Origin: an uncultured Planctomycetota bacterium
GTDB taxonomy: Bacteria > Planctomycetota > Phycisphaerae > Sedimentisphaerales > UBA12454
Direction: 5' to 3'
Length of the DNA stretch: 64,000 nucleotides
NCBI GenBank assembly: GCA_903847315.1
Contig: CAINDG010000050.1
Location: 1 to 64,000, forward strand
Shown: piece by piece, positions 43,478 to 52,091 of the stretch
Position numbering within the stretch: the stretch's first letter is position 1
Layout of the letters: every line of letters begins with the position of its first letter
Position numbers and translations under genes: made by a program
The notes under the pieces: generated by a model
The model's database searches: none
Told to the model about the DNA's origin: nothing
What the model saw: only the letters and a program-made list of their open reading frames with translations

Positions 43478-45225
43478 TTATGAACATTATTTTCCAGAAT
43501 GTCGAGCGGGACGGCGCCGTTGCTTAAAATGACATTGTGGAATTGGCGGATGTCAAAATTTCGCCCGAGTTTTTTTTCCGCCAGCCGGCGGAGTTCCATT
43601 ATTTTCATTTCGCCGATTTTATAACTCAGCGCCTGCCCCGGCCAGACGATGTAGCGGTCCACTTCAATGGTAATGTTCTCTTTGTCCAAAGATGTATTTT
43701 CAAGCATATAATCGATAGCCTTCTGGCGTGACCAGCCGAAGTGATGAATGCCGGTATCGACTACTAATCGGCAGGCTCGCCAAATTTCACTATCTAATTT
43801 GCCGAATCTGCTGTAGTCGTCCTCATATAATTCCATTTCTTCGCCAAGTTGTTCGGCATATAGCGCCCAGCCTTCAGTATAAGCGGTAAAACCGGTCATC
43901 TTTCTAAACGGCGGCAAATCTTCCAGTTCCTGCTGAATGGCAATTTGAAGATGATGGCCGGGATTTGTTTCGTGCAGCGTTGTCGCGGTCAGGTTATATA
44001 AAGATTTATTTTTGATGTTGTATGTATTTATATAGTAGAAGCCTGCTATTGTTTTGTCCATAGTTGGGCCATTGTAATATGCAGTCGGGCTTTTTGCTTC
44101 GACATATTGCGGCACCTTTTTAAGTCCGACCGGCGTACGCGGCAGATGATTGAAATATTTTGGCAATTGACCATCCGTCTTTTTCATTATCCATGCGGCC
44201 TCTTTAAGCAGTTGCTCGGGACTATCGACTCGAAAACGGGCATCGGTCTGAAGAAATTTTCTAAAGCCGGCCAAATCGCCTTTGAAACCGGTTCGTGCGA
44301 CCAGCTCGGTCATTTGGCCGTGTATTCTTTCGACTTCTTTCTGCCCGGTTTGAAAAATCTGTTCAGGCGATAGATTCAATGTAGTGTAATAATGTATGCA
44401 GTGCTGATAATATTCCTTGCCGTTAGGCAGAGAATATATAGAAATATTATCTTTACCGGCGGGGATATATTCCTGCCTGATAAATTCGAGCAGTTGTTGA
44501 TAAGCCGGCCTTACAGATTGTTTAATTGCCTCTCGACCGGTTTCACTAAGACGCTCTTGTTCTGCCTGGCTGAATATTTGCGGGTATTTTTTAAATGGCT
44601 CGAAAAGTTTGCTGTCGTTTATATCCTCTGCAATCAGCGATTCGAGGGATTGAGGTATTTCTTCGAGAATTATTTTCGGTGGTGTCATTCCTTCCTTAAT
44701 GCCGGTACGCATTAATTCGATGTACTGCTGTGTATATAATCTGAATGCGTTTAATCTTGCGATATAATTTTCATAATCCCTGATAGTATTAAGCGTCAAA
44801 TTATCTGGCAGTTGGGCAAACTGTGTGTAAAATCCGCCCATTTGACTTATCGGCATAAGGTAGGAATGTAACTGGTTCCATTTTATGCCGTTTTCGAGTT
44901 CGCGTTTAAAGATATCGTAATTAGTTTTATCGCCTGATGAAAGTTTATTTCTATCGATGCCGTTGAGTCTTTCGAGAAAGACGGTCGTCTGTTTTGCCCT
45001 TTGATTAATGTCGTCCAGCGAGACTTGCGGCAGTTTGTCATCGAAACGATGGTCGCCGTAAAAAGTCGCAAACAGCGGGTCTTGGCGCAGACTGAATTCG
45101 AGATCATCTTCAAACAGTTTGTTCAGTTGTTTTGATGTGGAATCCTGTTTTTTGCCGAATCCCAATGAAGCCAGGCACATCAAAATAGTTAATGTAATCA
45201 GTAATTTTCGCATAGTAACCTTCAT
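43465..45225 (-). CDS. Secreted DUF885 family protein, zinc-peptidase-like
   Basis: 586 residues with a signal peptide (KLLITLTILMCLASLGFG); an ATG four codons in is an alternative start. The DUF885 family resembles M32-type carboxypeptidases. Here the zinc-site region reads TTLHETNPGHHLQIAIQQE, followed by GFTAYTEGWALYAEQLGEEM. Other conserved parts are QDPLFATFYGDHRFDD near the N-terminus and YIVWPGQALSYKIGEMKI near the C-terminus. Probably a periplasmic peptidase. Confidence 0.88.
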   Translation of the reverse strand: MKVTMRKLLITLTILMCLASLGFGKKQDSTSKQLNKLFEDDLEFSLRQDPLFATFYGDHRFDDKLPQVSLDDINQRAKQTTVFLERLNGIDRNKLSSGDKTNYDIFKRELENGIKWNQLHSYLMPISQMGGFYTQFAQLPDNLTLNTIRDYENYIARLNAFRLYTQQYIELMRTGIKEGMTPPKIILEEIPQSLESLIAEDINDSKLFEPFKKYPQIFSQAEQERLSETGREAIKQSVRPAYQQLLEFIRQEYIPAGKDNISIYSLPNGKEYYQHCIHYYTTLNLSPEQIFQTGQKEVERIHGQMTELVARTGFKGDLAGFRKFLQTDARFRVDSPEQLLKEAAWIMKKTDGQLPKYFNHLPRTPVGLKKVPQYVEAKSPTAYYNGPTMDKTIAGFYYINTYNIKNKSLYNLTATTLHETNPGHHLQIAIQQELEDLPPFRKMTGFTAYTEGWALYAEQLGEEMELYEDDYSRFGKLDSEIWRACRLVVDTGIHHFGWSRQKAIDYMLENTSLDKENITIEVDRYIVWPGQALSYKIGEMKIMELRRLAEKKLGRNFDIRQFHNVILSNGAVPLDILENNVHKWLE

Positions 45226-45318
45226 TTTTAATTATCTCCCTTTGCTGATTCCTTTTGTCATCATAATTATATCCGCTCGTTCTTGCAATATTCATATTTG
45301 TTCCATCTTTAAGCTTTT

Positions 45319-45774
45319 TTACCCCGACTGCTTTCCTGTCATATTATCGATTTCGACCTTTACGATGGTCGTATTTTTTACAGCCTGCTCCGGATATTCA
45401 AAGGTCTCTTCTGAAAAATGCTGCATAATAATATCAAGAGCCTTACGTTTCCAATCTATATCTTCTATGAATACAGCCTTGCCGAATCCGATAACGCTTT
45501 TGTATTTCATACCCCAGTTGCACGGCCGCTCGTCTTTTACAAGTTCCAGGTCGATATCGAACTCAAAGCAGACATTGTTATTCTTTCTGATTATGTCCAG
45601 CTTTTTGCCTTGCCCGGCACAATGAAAATACAAAGTATTATCTTTATAACCAAAGCAAAGCGGAACTATGTATGGTTGATCATTTTCACACAAGCCTAGT
45701 CTGCACACTGAAGCATTGCTAAGGATATCTTCAATTGCTGCGACATCCTTTATTTCCTTATCTTTTTTCTGCAT
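45319..45774 (-). CDS. Pyridoxamine 5'-phosphate oxidase-like flavoprotein
   Basis: A 151-residue split-barrel FMN-binding protein of the NimA/PNPOx-like group: VCRLGLCENDQPYIVPLCFGY, LYFHCAGQGKKLDIIRKN and CFEFDIDLE, ending in VVKVEIDNMTGKQSG. It lacks the active-site set of true PdxH and is more like the nitroimidazole-resistance/flavin reductase type. It is the last gene of a short run with two methyltransferases and a GNAT. Confidence 0.85.
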   Translation of the reverse strand: MQKKDKEIKDVAAIEDILSNASVCRLGLCENDQPYIVPLCFGYKDNTLYFHCAGQGKKLDIIRKNNNVCFEFDIDLELVKDERPCNWGMKYKSVIGFGKAVFIEDIDWKRKALDIIMQHFSEETFEYPEQAVKNTTIVKVEIDNMTGKQSG

Positions 45775-45836
45775 AAAGCACCTTTATTTTAGTTCCCTGT
45801 TAGCAATTTTTCCATTTTTATATTCTCTAAAAATAT

Positions 45837-46529
45837 TTATTTAATCGCGTAAAATCCTGCCTGCATCTGCGAATACCAAAACAATTCAGCGATACGAAAG
45901 CCGCATTTCTTAAGTAAATCCTGATGTTCATCAATAGTGATAGGGAAATATTCTTTATCAAATCGTTTCAGATGTTCTTCGACAGCAGATAAACTTCTGC
46001 CCTGGGACATTTGAAATCTTTTCCAGCGTTCCAAACCAGCTTCGGTTGCCTCTCTACTATGCGGACGTATATTCTCAAAAGTAATATACAGTCCCTGTGG
46101 AGCAAGCAGGTCAAAACAAACGGCAGTAGCATCATACCTTTTTTGCGGCTTCAAATAATGGTGGCACATGATAGCGGTTATGACCTCCGGCTGCATGTTG
46201 AGCTTTGCCGGTAAGTCTTCACTGCCTGCACAATCAATAAATCTGACTTGCTTAGTCCCAATTCCCTGCAAACGTTTTTTTGCCTCAATCAGCATACCCT
46301 CCGACGGGTCTGCTAATACAAAAGACGTATAGGGAAAATGCACAAATGCCCTTTCCACAAGATAGCCTGTTCCGCAGCCGGTATCCAGCCATGTCTTTGC
46401 CTGTGGTTTTAGTGACTTGACTAAATCGATAGTCTCAGCATGAAATAATTCATAAAACGGTATAGTTTTCCTGACATTATTATCATACTCACAAGCATTG
46501 TATGGCGTTGTGTTATCTGACTGTTTCAT
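45837..46529 (-). CDS. Class I SAM-dependent methyltransferase
   Basis: 230 residues. Motif I is WLDTGCGTGYLVERA, the acidic loop SFVLADPSEGMLIEAKKRL and motif IV PEVITAIMCHHYLKPQKR. Substrate unknown. No membrane segments. It lies 28 bp downstream of a GNAT gene on the same strand. Confidence 0.88.
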   Translation of the reverse strand: MKQSDNTTPYNACEYDNNVRKTIPFYELFHAETIDLVKSLKPQAKTWLDTGCGTGYLVERAFVHFPYTSFVLADPSEGMLIEAKKRLQGIGTKQVRFIDCAGSEDLPAKLNMQPEVITAIMCHHYLKPQKRYDATAVCFDLLAPQGLYITFENIRPHSREATEAGLERWKRFQMSQGRSLSAVEEHLKRFDKEYFPITIDEHQDLLKKCGFRIAELFWYSQMQAGFYAIK

Positions 46530-46557
46530 TTTTTAACCCTTGATTTTTATTAGTTCT

Positions 46558-46977
46558 TCACTTAATATCTTTTGCCATCATAATTATGTCCGGCCATTCT
46601 GTCCAGCCGATATATCTCCAGAACTTTCGGCCGGCACGGTTTTTCACAAAGGCGCATAGAGTACATTTAGAAAAACCTATGGCGCCCAATTTTGACAGTG
46701 CCCGATTTACCAGGGCTTTCCCAATTCCCTTTTTACGATAGGAACGGTCAACCGCCAAATGATACAGATGGCCGCGTCTGCCGTCGTGCCCGCACAAAAC
46801 AGTGCCGACTATCTTTTTATTATCACGAGCGACAAAACTTAAACCCGGATTACGCCGCAGGTATCTTGCAATTCCTTTTCTGGAGTCCGACTGTTTATGC
46901 AGTCCCATACCTTCGGTGTTTTTCCAAAGCGCAAAAACCTCATCGTAATCTGTAATTTTCATTTCTGTAATTTTCAT
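46558..46977 (-). CDS. GNAT-family N-acetyltransferase
   Basis: 139 residues with the acetyl-CoA site HLAVDRSYRKKGIGKALVNRAL (the R/Q-x-x-G-x-G/A motif) and the preceding strand IVGTVLCGHDGRRGHLYHL. Substrate unknown. It is 11 bp downstream of a methyltransferase gene, so the two are probably co-expressed. Confidence 0.9.
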   Translation of the reverse strand: MKITEMKITDYDEVFALWKNTEGMGLHKQSDSRKGIARYLRRNPGLSFVARDNKKIVGTVLCGHDGRRGHLYHLAVDRSYRKKGIGKALVNRALSKLGAIGFSKCTLCAFVKNRAGRKFWRYIGWTEWPDIIMMAKDIK

Positions 46978-46988
46978 ATTCTTTTCCT

Positions 46989-47750
46989 TTATTTTTTAGC
47001 AACAGCTATCAATCTTTTTGCGTTATGGTCATAATCTGCGCCGGTCAAATCGCCGTAAATTCTAACAGAACTAAAACCGCAGTCTTTCAGCAGGCCGGTT
47101 AATTCAGCAGCAGAATAGATTCTATGGCCGAACCTGAACTCTCGCCGTTTGCCATTTTCGAGTATAATCCACCTGTTGTCAATCCACGACCAGTCCTGCC
47201 GTATCTTACGTTCCTGCAGAAAAATTCTTCCGTTATCTTCATCCCAGTGTCGCCGGCAAAAGATTCGTGCGATTATTTCTTTTCCCACAACATCTATAAT
47301 CAGCGTTCCGCCTTTGCGCAGTGAATAATATATGTTAGTTAAAACACGCCTGTCATCTGCCGGATTTTCAAAATATCCGAAAGCTGTAAACATATTAATT
47401 GCCGCGTCGAAGTAATCGAGTTGGCAGAATCGCCTCATATCATCTCTGATAAACTGAACATTCAGACCCTGGGCCCGGGCTTTTCTGCGAGCCTTGTCTA
47501 TATATTCTTCTGTCAGGTCAACGCCGATGACATTAAAGCCTCGCCGTGCCAGTTCAACTGAATGTCTGCCGATTCCGCAGCATAAATCGAGGACTTTTGC
47601 TCCTTTGCGGATGCCTGAAAGTTTTACTGCTTGTTTTACTTCCTCGGCGGCTGTTTCTATACATTTCTGATTGAACAGCAGGGGCGCAACGCCTTTCCAG
47701 AGTTTTTCATCTTCATACCAAATCTTTTGTTTTTCCTGTATTTTTCTCAT
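46989..47750 (-). CDS. Class I SAM-dependent methyltransferase
   Basis: 253 residues. Motif I VLDLCCGIGRHSVELARRG, motif II VIGVDLTEEYIDKARRKA, then DYFDAAINMFTAFGYFENPADD and GGTLIIDVVGKEIIARIF. This is the broad UbiE/Methyltransf_25 type; the GYF segment is common in this subgroup. Substrate unknown. First gene of a likely methyltransferase-GNAT-methyltransferase operon, with RBS AAAGGAG. Confidence 0.9.
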   Translation of the reverse strand: MRKIQEKQKIWYEDEKLWKGVAPLLFNQKCIETAAEEVKQAVKLSGIRKGAKVLDLCCGIGRHSVELARRGFNVIGVDLTEEYIDKARRKARAQGLNVQFIRDDMRRFCQLDYFDAAINMFTAFGYFENPADDRRVLTNIYYSLRKGGTLIIDVVGKEIIARIFCRRHWDEDNGRIFLQERKIRQDWSWIDNRWIILENGKRREFRFGHRIYSAAELTGLLKDCGFSSVRIYGDLTGADYDHNAKRLIAVAKK

Positions 47751-47776
47751 TAATGGCTCCTTTCCACAGCCAACAA

Positions 47777-47812
47777 AAAAGCCCTGCAGTTTTTATTCCC
47801 TGCAAGGCTTTT
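47777..47812 (-). terminator. Hairpin with T-run ahead of the methyltransferase operon
   Basis: AAAAGCC(C)TGCAG and CTGCA(A)GGCTTTT pair over 13 positions with one mismatch; on the minus strand TTTTTTG follows. It probably ends the long transporter-STAS-ACT transcript. It lies only 27 bp before the next start codon, so attenuation is possible. Confidence 0.6.
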
Positions 47813-47837
47813 AAAATTCATAATATAAAAAAGTCTT

Positions 47838-47966
47838 TTAGGGAGTATTCTCCTTAATCTTCGGCATAATGCATACAAACATTGCTATGCTGTTTGTGTG
47901 CATAAACAATGCGTCCGCTACGCGGCCTGCGTTATTGTTTTGCCTGTTTTTATCAGTTTTAAACAT
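47838..47966 (-). CDS. Doubtful 42-residue ORF
   Basis: An ATG with GGAG seven bases upstream opens a 42-codon frame (MFKTDKNRQNNNAGRVADAL...KIKENTP) in the 300-bp gap between the ACT gene and the methyltransferase operon. It passes through partly palindromic DNA (CCGCTACGCGG) and matches nothing I know. It could be a leader peptide for the hairpin 25 bp downstream or chance. Nothing else is seen in this gap. Confidence 0.2.
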   Translation of the reverse strand: MFKTDKNRQNNNAGRVADALFMHTNSIAMFVCIMPKIKENTP

Positions 47967-48054
47967 TAAAAAACTCCAATACTAAAATTATCTAAACCCT
48001 AATGCTATCTTTTAACAGGGCGAATGTCAAGAATTAATTTTGACTGTAAACGAA

Positions 48055-48516
48055 TCAGCCTTGTCTTGAGGAAGGCGAACGCCTCTCTGCCAGTCGCGAG
48101 TCGCTATCCGATTCGACAGAATCAGCGAGTATCTTCATTGCCTTTTTGACATCAGCGACTTTGAGTACCGCGGTTGTTTTGCCGCCTTTAGCACCGGCCG
48201 TAACATAGGCATAAGCTATATTGATGTGGGCCTTTGCCAGTTTCTCCGCTACCGCCGCGAAGGCGCCGGGCCTGTTGGGCAGTGTAACGCAAAGCACTTC
48301 CGTTTCGTTGTACTGCATATTGATATGATTTAGAACATCCCGCATCTTGTCCGCTGATTCCGGGACAACCCGTAATACGCCATGCTCGACGGAGTCCATC
48401 ACGGTAAGAGCGGTTATATTTATTTTTGCCCTGGCGAATTCGGAAAGAATCTGGGCCATAATGCCGGGCTTGTTTACCATAAAAATCGAAAACTGCTTTT
48501 CAATATTCATACTCAT
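48055..48516 (-). CDS. Tandem ACT-domain protein
   Basis: 153 residues with two ACT domains: FSIFMVNKPGIMAQILSEFARAKINITAL and LCVTLPNRPGAFAAVAEKLAKAHINIAYA. ACT pairs usually bind amino acids and regulate; no enzyme domain is attached. The last ~20 residues are disordered (SDSDSRLAERRSPSSRQG). It lies five bases after the STAS gene. Confidence 0.9.
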   Translation of the reverse strand: MSMNIEKQFSIFMVNKPGIMAQILSEFARAKINITALTVMDSVEHGVLRVVPESADKMRDVLNHINMQYNETEVLCVTLPNRPGAFAAVAEKLAKAHINIAYAYVTAGAKGGKTTAVLKVADVKKAMKILADSVESDSDSRLAERRSPSSRQG

Positions 48517-48521
48517 CCTCT

Positions 48522-48896
48522 CTAATTAGATTTTTGGAGTTTTTTCAAATCGCTTATCGCAGCCTTGGCGTCAGGATAAAATTTGAATATCTTGTCGAGA
48601 TTTGTGATTTTAAAAACGCGATAAAGCTGCGGGTTTATACCGCTGATTATTACGTTTCCCTTCAGGGCGGATAGTTTTTTCTTCGCGTCGAGAAGTATGC
48701 CCAGCGCCTGAGACGAGAAAAATTTAACGCCGGTAAAATCGATAAGAAGATTTTTGGGTTTTTGGTTTTTTATAACTTCTGAAATCTGCTGTGTGACTTC
48801 CTCCAACCCCTGGTCGGTAGTCAGGCTTGCGACATTAAAGGATACCGTCGTAACGATGGCCTCGGTTGTTATTTTTGTTATGTTATAATCGGTCAT
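48522..48896 (-). CDS. STAS-domain anti-sigma factor antagonist-like protein
   Basis: A 124-residue single STAS domain (SpoIIAA-like): KNLLIDFTGVKFFSSQALGILLDAKKKLSALKGNVIISGINPQLYRVFKI. The Ser-Ser in KFFSSQALG is at the position phosphorylated in anti-anti-sigma factors. No partner kinase or phosphatase is nearby. It sits between the peptide ABC operon and the ACT gene. Confidence 0.9.
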   Translation of the reverse strand: MTDYNITKITTEAIVTTVSFNVASLTTDQGLEEVTQQISEVIKNQKPKNLLIDFTGVKFFSSQALGILLDAKKKLSALKGNVIISGINPQLYRVFKITNLDKIFKFYPDAKAAISDLKKLQKSN

Positions 48897-48947
48897 ATTG
48901 AATCTGACGTATTATACACTTATATCGGTATAAAAGTCGAGAAGCTT

Positions 48948-49916
48948 TTATACTTTAAAACAGGCGGTTTTATGGCCAGAGGCCTTTTCTTCGAGCGGCG
49001 GGACGTTTTTCCTGCAAAAATCATCGCCAATGGGGCATCTGCCGTAAAACGGACAACCCGCCGAAGCCTCCGCTTCCAGCACCAGTGCGTGAACTGACGT
49101 TTTTTTCCTTTGCGGTATGGCAAGCGGAATTGCGCTGAGCAGAAGTTTCGTATAAGGATGTAAAGGTTTTTCGTATAAAACCGGCGCCGGCGCAATCTCG
49201 ACAATTTTGCCGAGATACATCACCGCCACATTATCGCTTATAAATTCGACTACCGACAAATCGTGGGCGATAAAAAGATACGTCAGATGGAACTGGTCCT
49301 GAAGGTCTTTAAGGAGATTTAAAATCTGCGACTGAATTGAAACATCCAATGCGCTTACAGGCTCATCGCAAATTACCATTTTCGGCTCGAGAGCCAGCGC
49401 CCGTGCGATTCCGATTCGCTGCCGCTGACCGCCGGAAAATTCGTGAGGATAACGATTGATATGAGATGCCGACAGGCCGACTTTTTCCAGCAGAGTCGCT
49501 ATCCGGCCCATAAGCTCCGAACCTTTTGCGATTTTGTGAATTTTCAAAGGCTCAGCGAGAATCGAACCTACCGTCATTCTCGGATTTAGCGAACTGTAAG
49601 GGTCCTGAAAAACCATCGATATGTCTTTGCGGATTCTTCGCAGTTCCGATTGGTGCAGAGGCAGGACATCTTCGCCATTAAAGTAAACTTTTCCGCTTGT
49701 TGCGTGAACAAGTCTTGCAATCGTTCTTGCCGCAGTTGTTTTGCCTGAGCCGCTTTCGCCGACAAGACCGAAAGTGCTGCCCTTTGGTATCTGAAAACTT
49801 ATATCATCGACAGCTCTGACAAAGCCGGCAGTCTTTCTGAGAAGACCTTTTTTGATGGGAAACCAGGTCTTGAGATTTTCAACATTTAATAAATAATTAT
49901 TCATTTTATTTTTCAT
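48948..49916 (-). CDS. Peptide ABC transporter ATP-binding protein (DppF/OppF type)
   Basis: About 322 residues. Walker A GLVGESGSGKTTAARTI, Q-loop MVFQDPYSSLNP, signature FSGGQRQRIGIARAL, Walker B MVICDEPVSALDVSIQ and the C-terminal oligopeptide/dipeptide domain with cysteines (GCPFYGRCPIGDDFCRK). The start is uncertain: in-frame ATGs at 49943, 49916 and 49904 all overlap or adjoin the upstream gene; the sequence conserved with the family begins at MNNYLLNVENLKTWFP. Confidence 0.93.
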   Translation of the reverse strand: MKNKMNNYLLNVENLKTWFPIKKGLLRKTAGFVRAVDDISFQIPKGSTFGLVGESGSGKTTAARTIARLVHATSGKVYFNGEDVLPLHQSELRRIRKDISMVFQDPYSSLNPRMTVGSILAEPLKIHKIAKGSELMGRIATLLEKVGLSASHINRYPHEFSGGQRQRIGIARALALEPKMVICDEPVSALDVSIQSQILNLLKDLQDQFHLTYLFIAHDLSVVEFISDNVAVMYLGKIVEIAPAPVLYEKPLHPYTKLLLSAIPLAIPQRKKTSVHALVLEAEASAGCPFYGRCPIGDDFCRKNVPPLEEKASGHKTACFKV

Positions 49917-50898
49917 ATCCCTCTGCATACCAGCAGGCGGCAAAATGATTTTTTGAAACTTCTTTTAATGCAGGTTCTGCGGTTTGGCATCTTTTATCGT
50001 TGCAGCCAATCGGGCATCGGGGATGAAATTTGCAGCCTGACGGAAAATTAAGAGGTTCGGGAACATTACCCGCGATAGTATTCAATCTGTTTTGTCTTGT
50101 GCCGAGCTGAGGCAATGAATTTAAAAGACCTTTCGTATAAGGATGTAAAGGTTTATTAAAAAGTTCCATGCAGGAACACTGTTCGGCAATTCTCGAAGCG
50201 TACATTACCGCGACGTTATCGGCTCGCTGAGCGACGACGCCGAGGTCGTGAGTAATTAAAAGAATGCTCATATCTTCGCTTTGCTGAAGTTCATCGAGCA
50301 AATCGAGTATCTGTGCCTGAATCGTAACGTCCAGCGCCGTTGTCGGCTCATCGGCAATCAGCAGCGAAGGTTTGCAGGATATTGCCATCGCAATCATAAC
50401 CCGCTGCCTCATCCCGCCCGAAAGCAAATGCGGATACTCAAACATTCTTCTGGCAGGCTCTGGAATATGAACCTTTGCGAGCATTTCCTCGGCCATTTGC
50501 CACGCTTGTTCGTAAGTCTTTTTCTGGTGAAGAGTTATCGCTTCAACAATCTGGTCTCCGATGGTATAAACAGGGTTTAAACTTGTCATCGGCTCCTGAA
50601 AAATCATAGCGATTTTATCGCCGCGGATTAGCCGCATTTTTTTTTCAGGAAGTTCGAGGATGTTATGGTTTTTGAAAAATATTTTTCCCGCTGCTATTTC
50701 CCCCGGCGGCGATGGAATCAAACGCATTATCGAAAGGGCGGTAACGCTTTTTCCGCAGCCGCTTTCGCCGACAAGGGCGAGGGTCTGTCCCTTTTTAATA
50801 TCGAAAGAAACATCCTGCACTGCCTTTGCCGTACCTTGTTCGGTATCGAAAAAGGTTGAAAGGTTCTGAACCGATAAAATTATACCGTTATCCGTCAT
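49906..50898 (-). CDS. Peptide ABC transporter ATP-binding protein (DppD/OppD type)
   Basis: 330 residues: Walker A LALVGESGCGKSVTALSI, Q-loop MIFQEPMTSLNP, signature LSGGMRQRVMIAMAI, Walker B LLIADEPTTALDVTIQ and the C-terminal cysteine-containing oligopeptide domain (GCKFHPRCPIGCNDKRCQ). Together with the next gene it forms the ATPase heterodimer of the importer. Its start overlaps the DppC stop by four bases. Confidence 0.95.
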   Translation of the reverse strand: MTDNGIILSVQNLSTFFDTEQGTAKAVQDVSFDIKKGQTLALVGESGCGKSVTALSIMRLIPSPPGEIAAGKIFFKNHNILELPEKKMRLIRGDKIAMIFQEPMTSLNPVYTIGDQIVEAITLHQKKTYEQAWQMAEEMLAKVHIPEPARRMFEYPHLLSGGMRQRVMIAMAISCKPSLLIADEPTTALDVTIQAQILDLLDELQQSEDMSILLITHDLGVVAQRADNVAVMYASRIAEQCSCMELFNKPLHPYTKGLLNSLPQLGTRQNRLNTIAGNVPEPLNFPSGCKFHPRCPIGCNDKRCQTAEPALKEVSKNHFAACWYAEGYEK

Positions 50899-52091
50899 AC
50901 TGCCTTTCTAAGTTTCGGGTCGATTGCATCACGCAGTCCTTCGCCGAGAAGATTATATGCTGTTACAGTGAAGAATATCGCCGTGCCGGGGAATAAAGAC
51001 AGCCACCACAAAAATTGGCCGCTGGTGCTTACACCTGTGCTTAACATCTGTCCCCAACTCGGTGTCGGCGGCGCTACTCCAAAGCCGAGAAAACTCAATG
51101 CCGATTCGATAAATATCGCACCGGCGACTCCGAAAGTTATACTGACCAGGACAGGGGCGACGCCGTTTGGGAGCATATGACGAAACAGAATGCTTCTCAA
51201 AGGCAGCCCCAGCGAGATTGCCGCCTGGACAAAATCCTGATTGCGAAGCTTGAAGAATTCCGCGCGGATGAATCTTGCATCGTCTGTCCAGCTTGTTATT
51301 CCGATGATAACCATTATATTAAAAAGACTCCGCGGGAAAAATGCGACAATAGTGATAATTAGAAAGAATGTCGGCACTGACATCATAATTTCGAGCAGCC
51401 TCATACCGAGAAAGTCGATTTTGCCGCCGAAGTAGCCCATTATCGCGCCGAAAACAATACCGATAATGCTCGAAATGCCGACCGCTACAAATCCGACAGA
51501 CAGCGAAACGCGTGTTCCGTGGATAAGTCTGCACAAAACGTCCGAACCGACGTCATCTGTGCCGAGCCAGTGTTCCCTGCTGGGAGGTTGCTGGCTGACT
51601 TTTATGTCCGTTCTACCGTAGCCGTAAGGAACCAGCGGGAAAATCGCATCGGTTGCCTTGCTGTCGGCGAGCATTGCGTTGTAATCGGTTGCGTCGAGTT
51701 TGCGAGGTGTGAAAATCTGCAGAAGCGATATGCCTATGAGCAAGATTACTGCGCAGATGGATATTTGTTTCCACAATACAGCCGAGCGAAGAAATGGGTC
51801 AACCTTAAGGCTGTTTCGCCTAATCAGGAAAAGCAGAGTAATGCCGATGATAGCAGTCAGAAACACCGAGTAATCATTTGCTGTAAGGGTGCTAAAGAGC
51901 GGAAAGCATAGTTTGTTTTCAATGCGAATTACAAAAGGTTTATCGTTGGCGATGAGCGGCGCGAAAACCGCCATTGTAAAAAGAACCATTATAAAACACA
52001 GACAGAAAAGATTTGTCCGGTTTCTTGTGAACTGCTGCCAGACAAGCTGCCCGTAAGATGTGCCCCAGTTTTTATTATTTATTTCATTCAT
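50895..52091 (-). CDS. Peptide ABC transporter permease (DppC/OppC type, enlarged)
   Basis: 398 residues, about 100 more than usual. The OppC N-terminal helix (NLFCLCFIMVLFTMAVFAPLIAND) is followed by an inserted region with two further hydrophobic segments (YSVFLTAIIGITLLFLI; QISICAVILLIGISLLQIF), then the conserved core: HWLGTDDVGSDVLCRLIHGTRVSL and the EAA loop region (EFFKLRNQDFVQAAISLGLP). Inner-membrane channel half. It overlaps DppB by one base. Confidence 0.93.
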   Translation of the reverse strand: MNEINNKNWGTSYGQLVWQQFTRNRTNLFCLCFIMVLFTMAVFAPLIANDKPFVIRIENKLCFPLFSTLTANDYSVFLTAIIGITLLFLIRRNSLKVDPFLRSAVLWKQISICAVILLIGISLLQIFTPRKLDATDYNAMLADSKATDAIFPLVPYGYGRTDIKVSQQPPSREHWLGTDDVGSDVLCRLIHGTRVSLSVGFVAVGISSIIGIVFGAIMGYFGGKIDFLGMRLLEIMMSVPTFFLIITIVAFFPRSLFNIMVIIGITSWTDDARFIRAEFFKLRNQDFVQAAISLGLPLRSILFRHMLPNGVAPVLVSITFGVAGAIFIESALSFLGFGVAPPTPSWGQMLSTGVSTSGQFLWWLSLFPGTAIFFTVTAYNLLGEGLRDAIDPKLRKAV

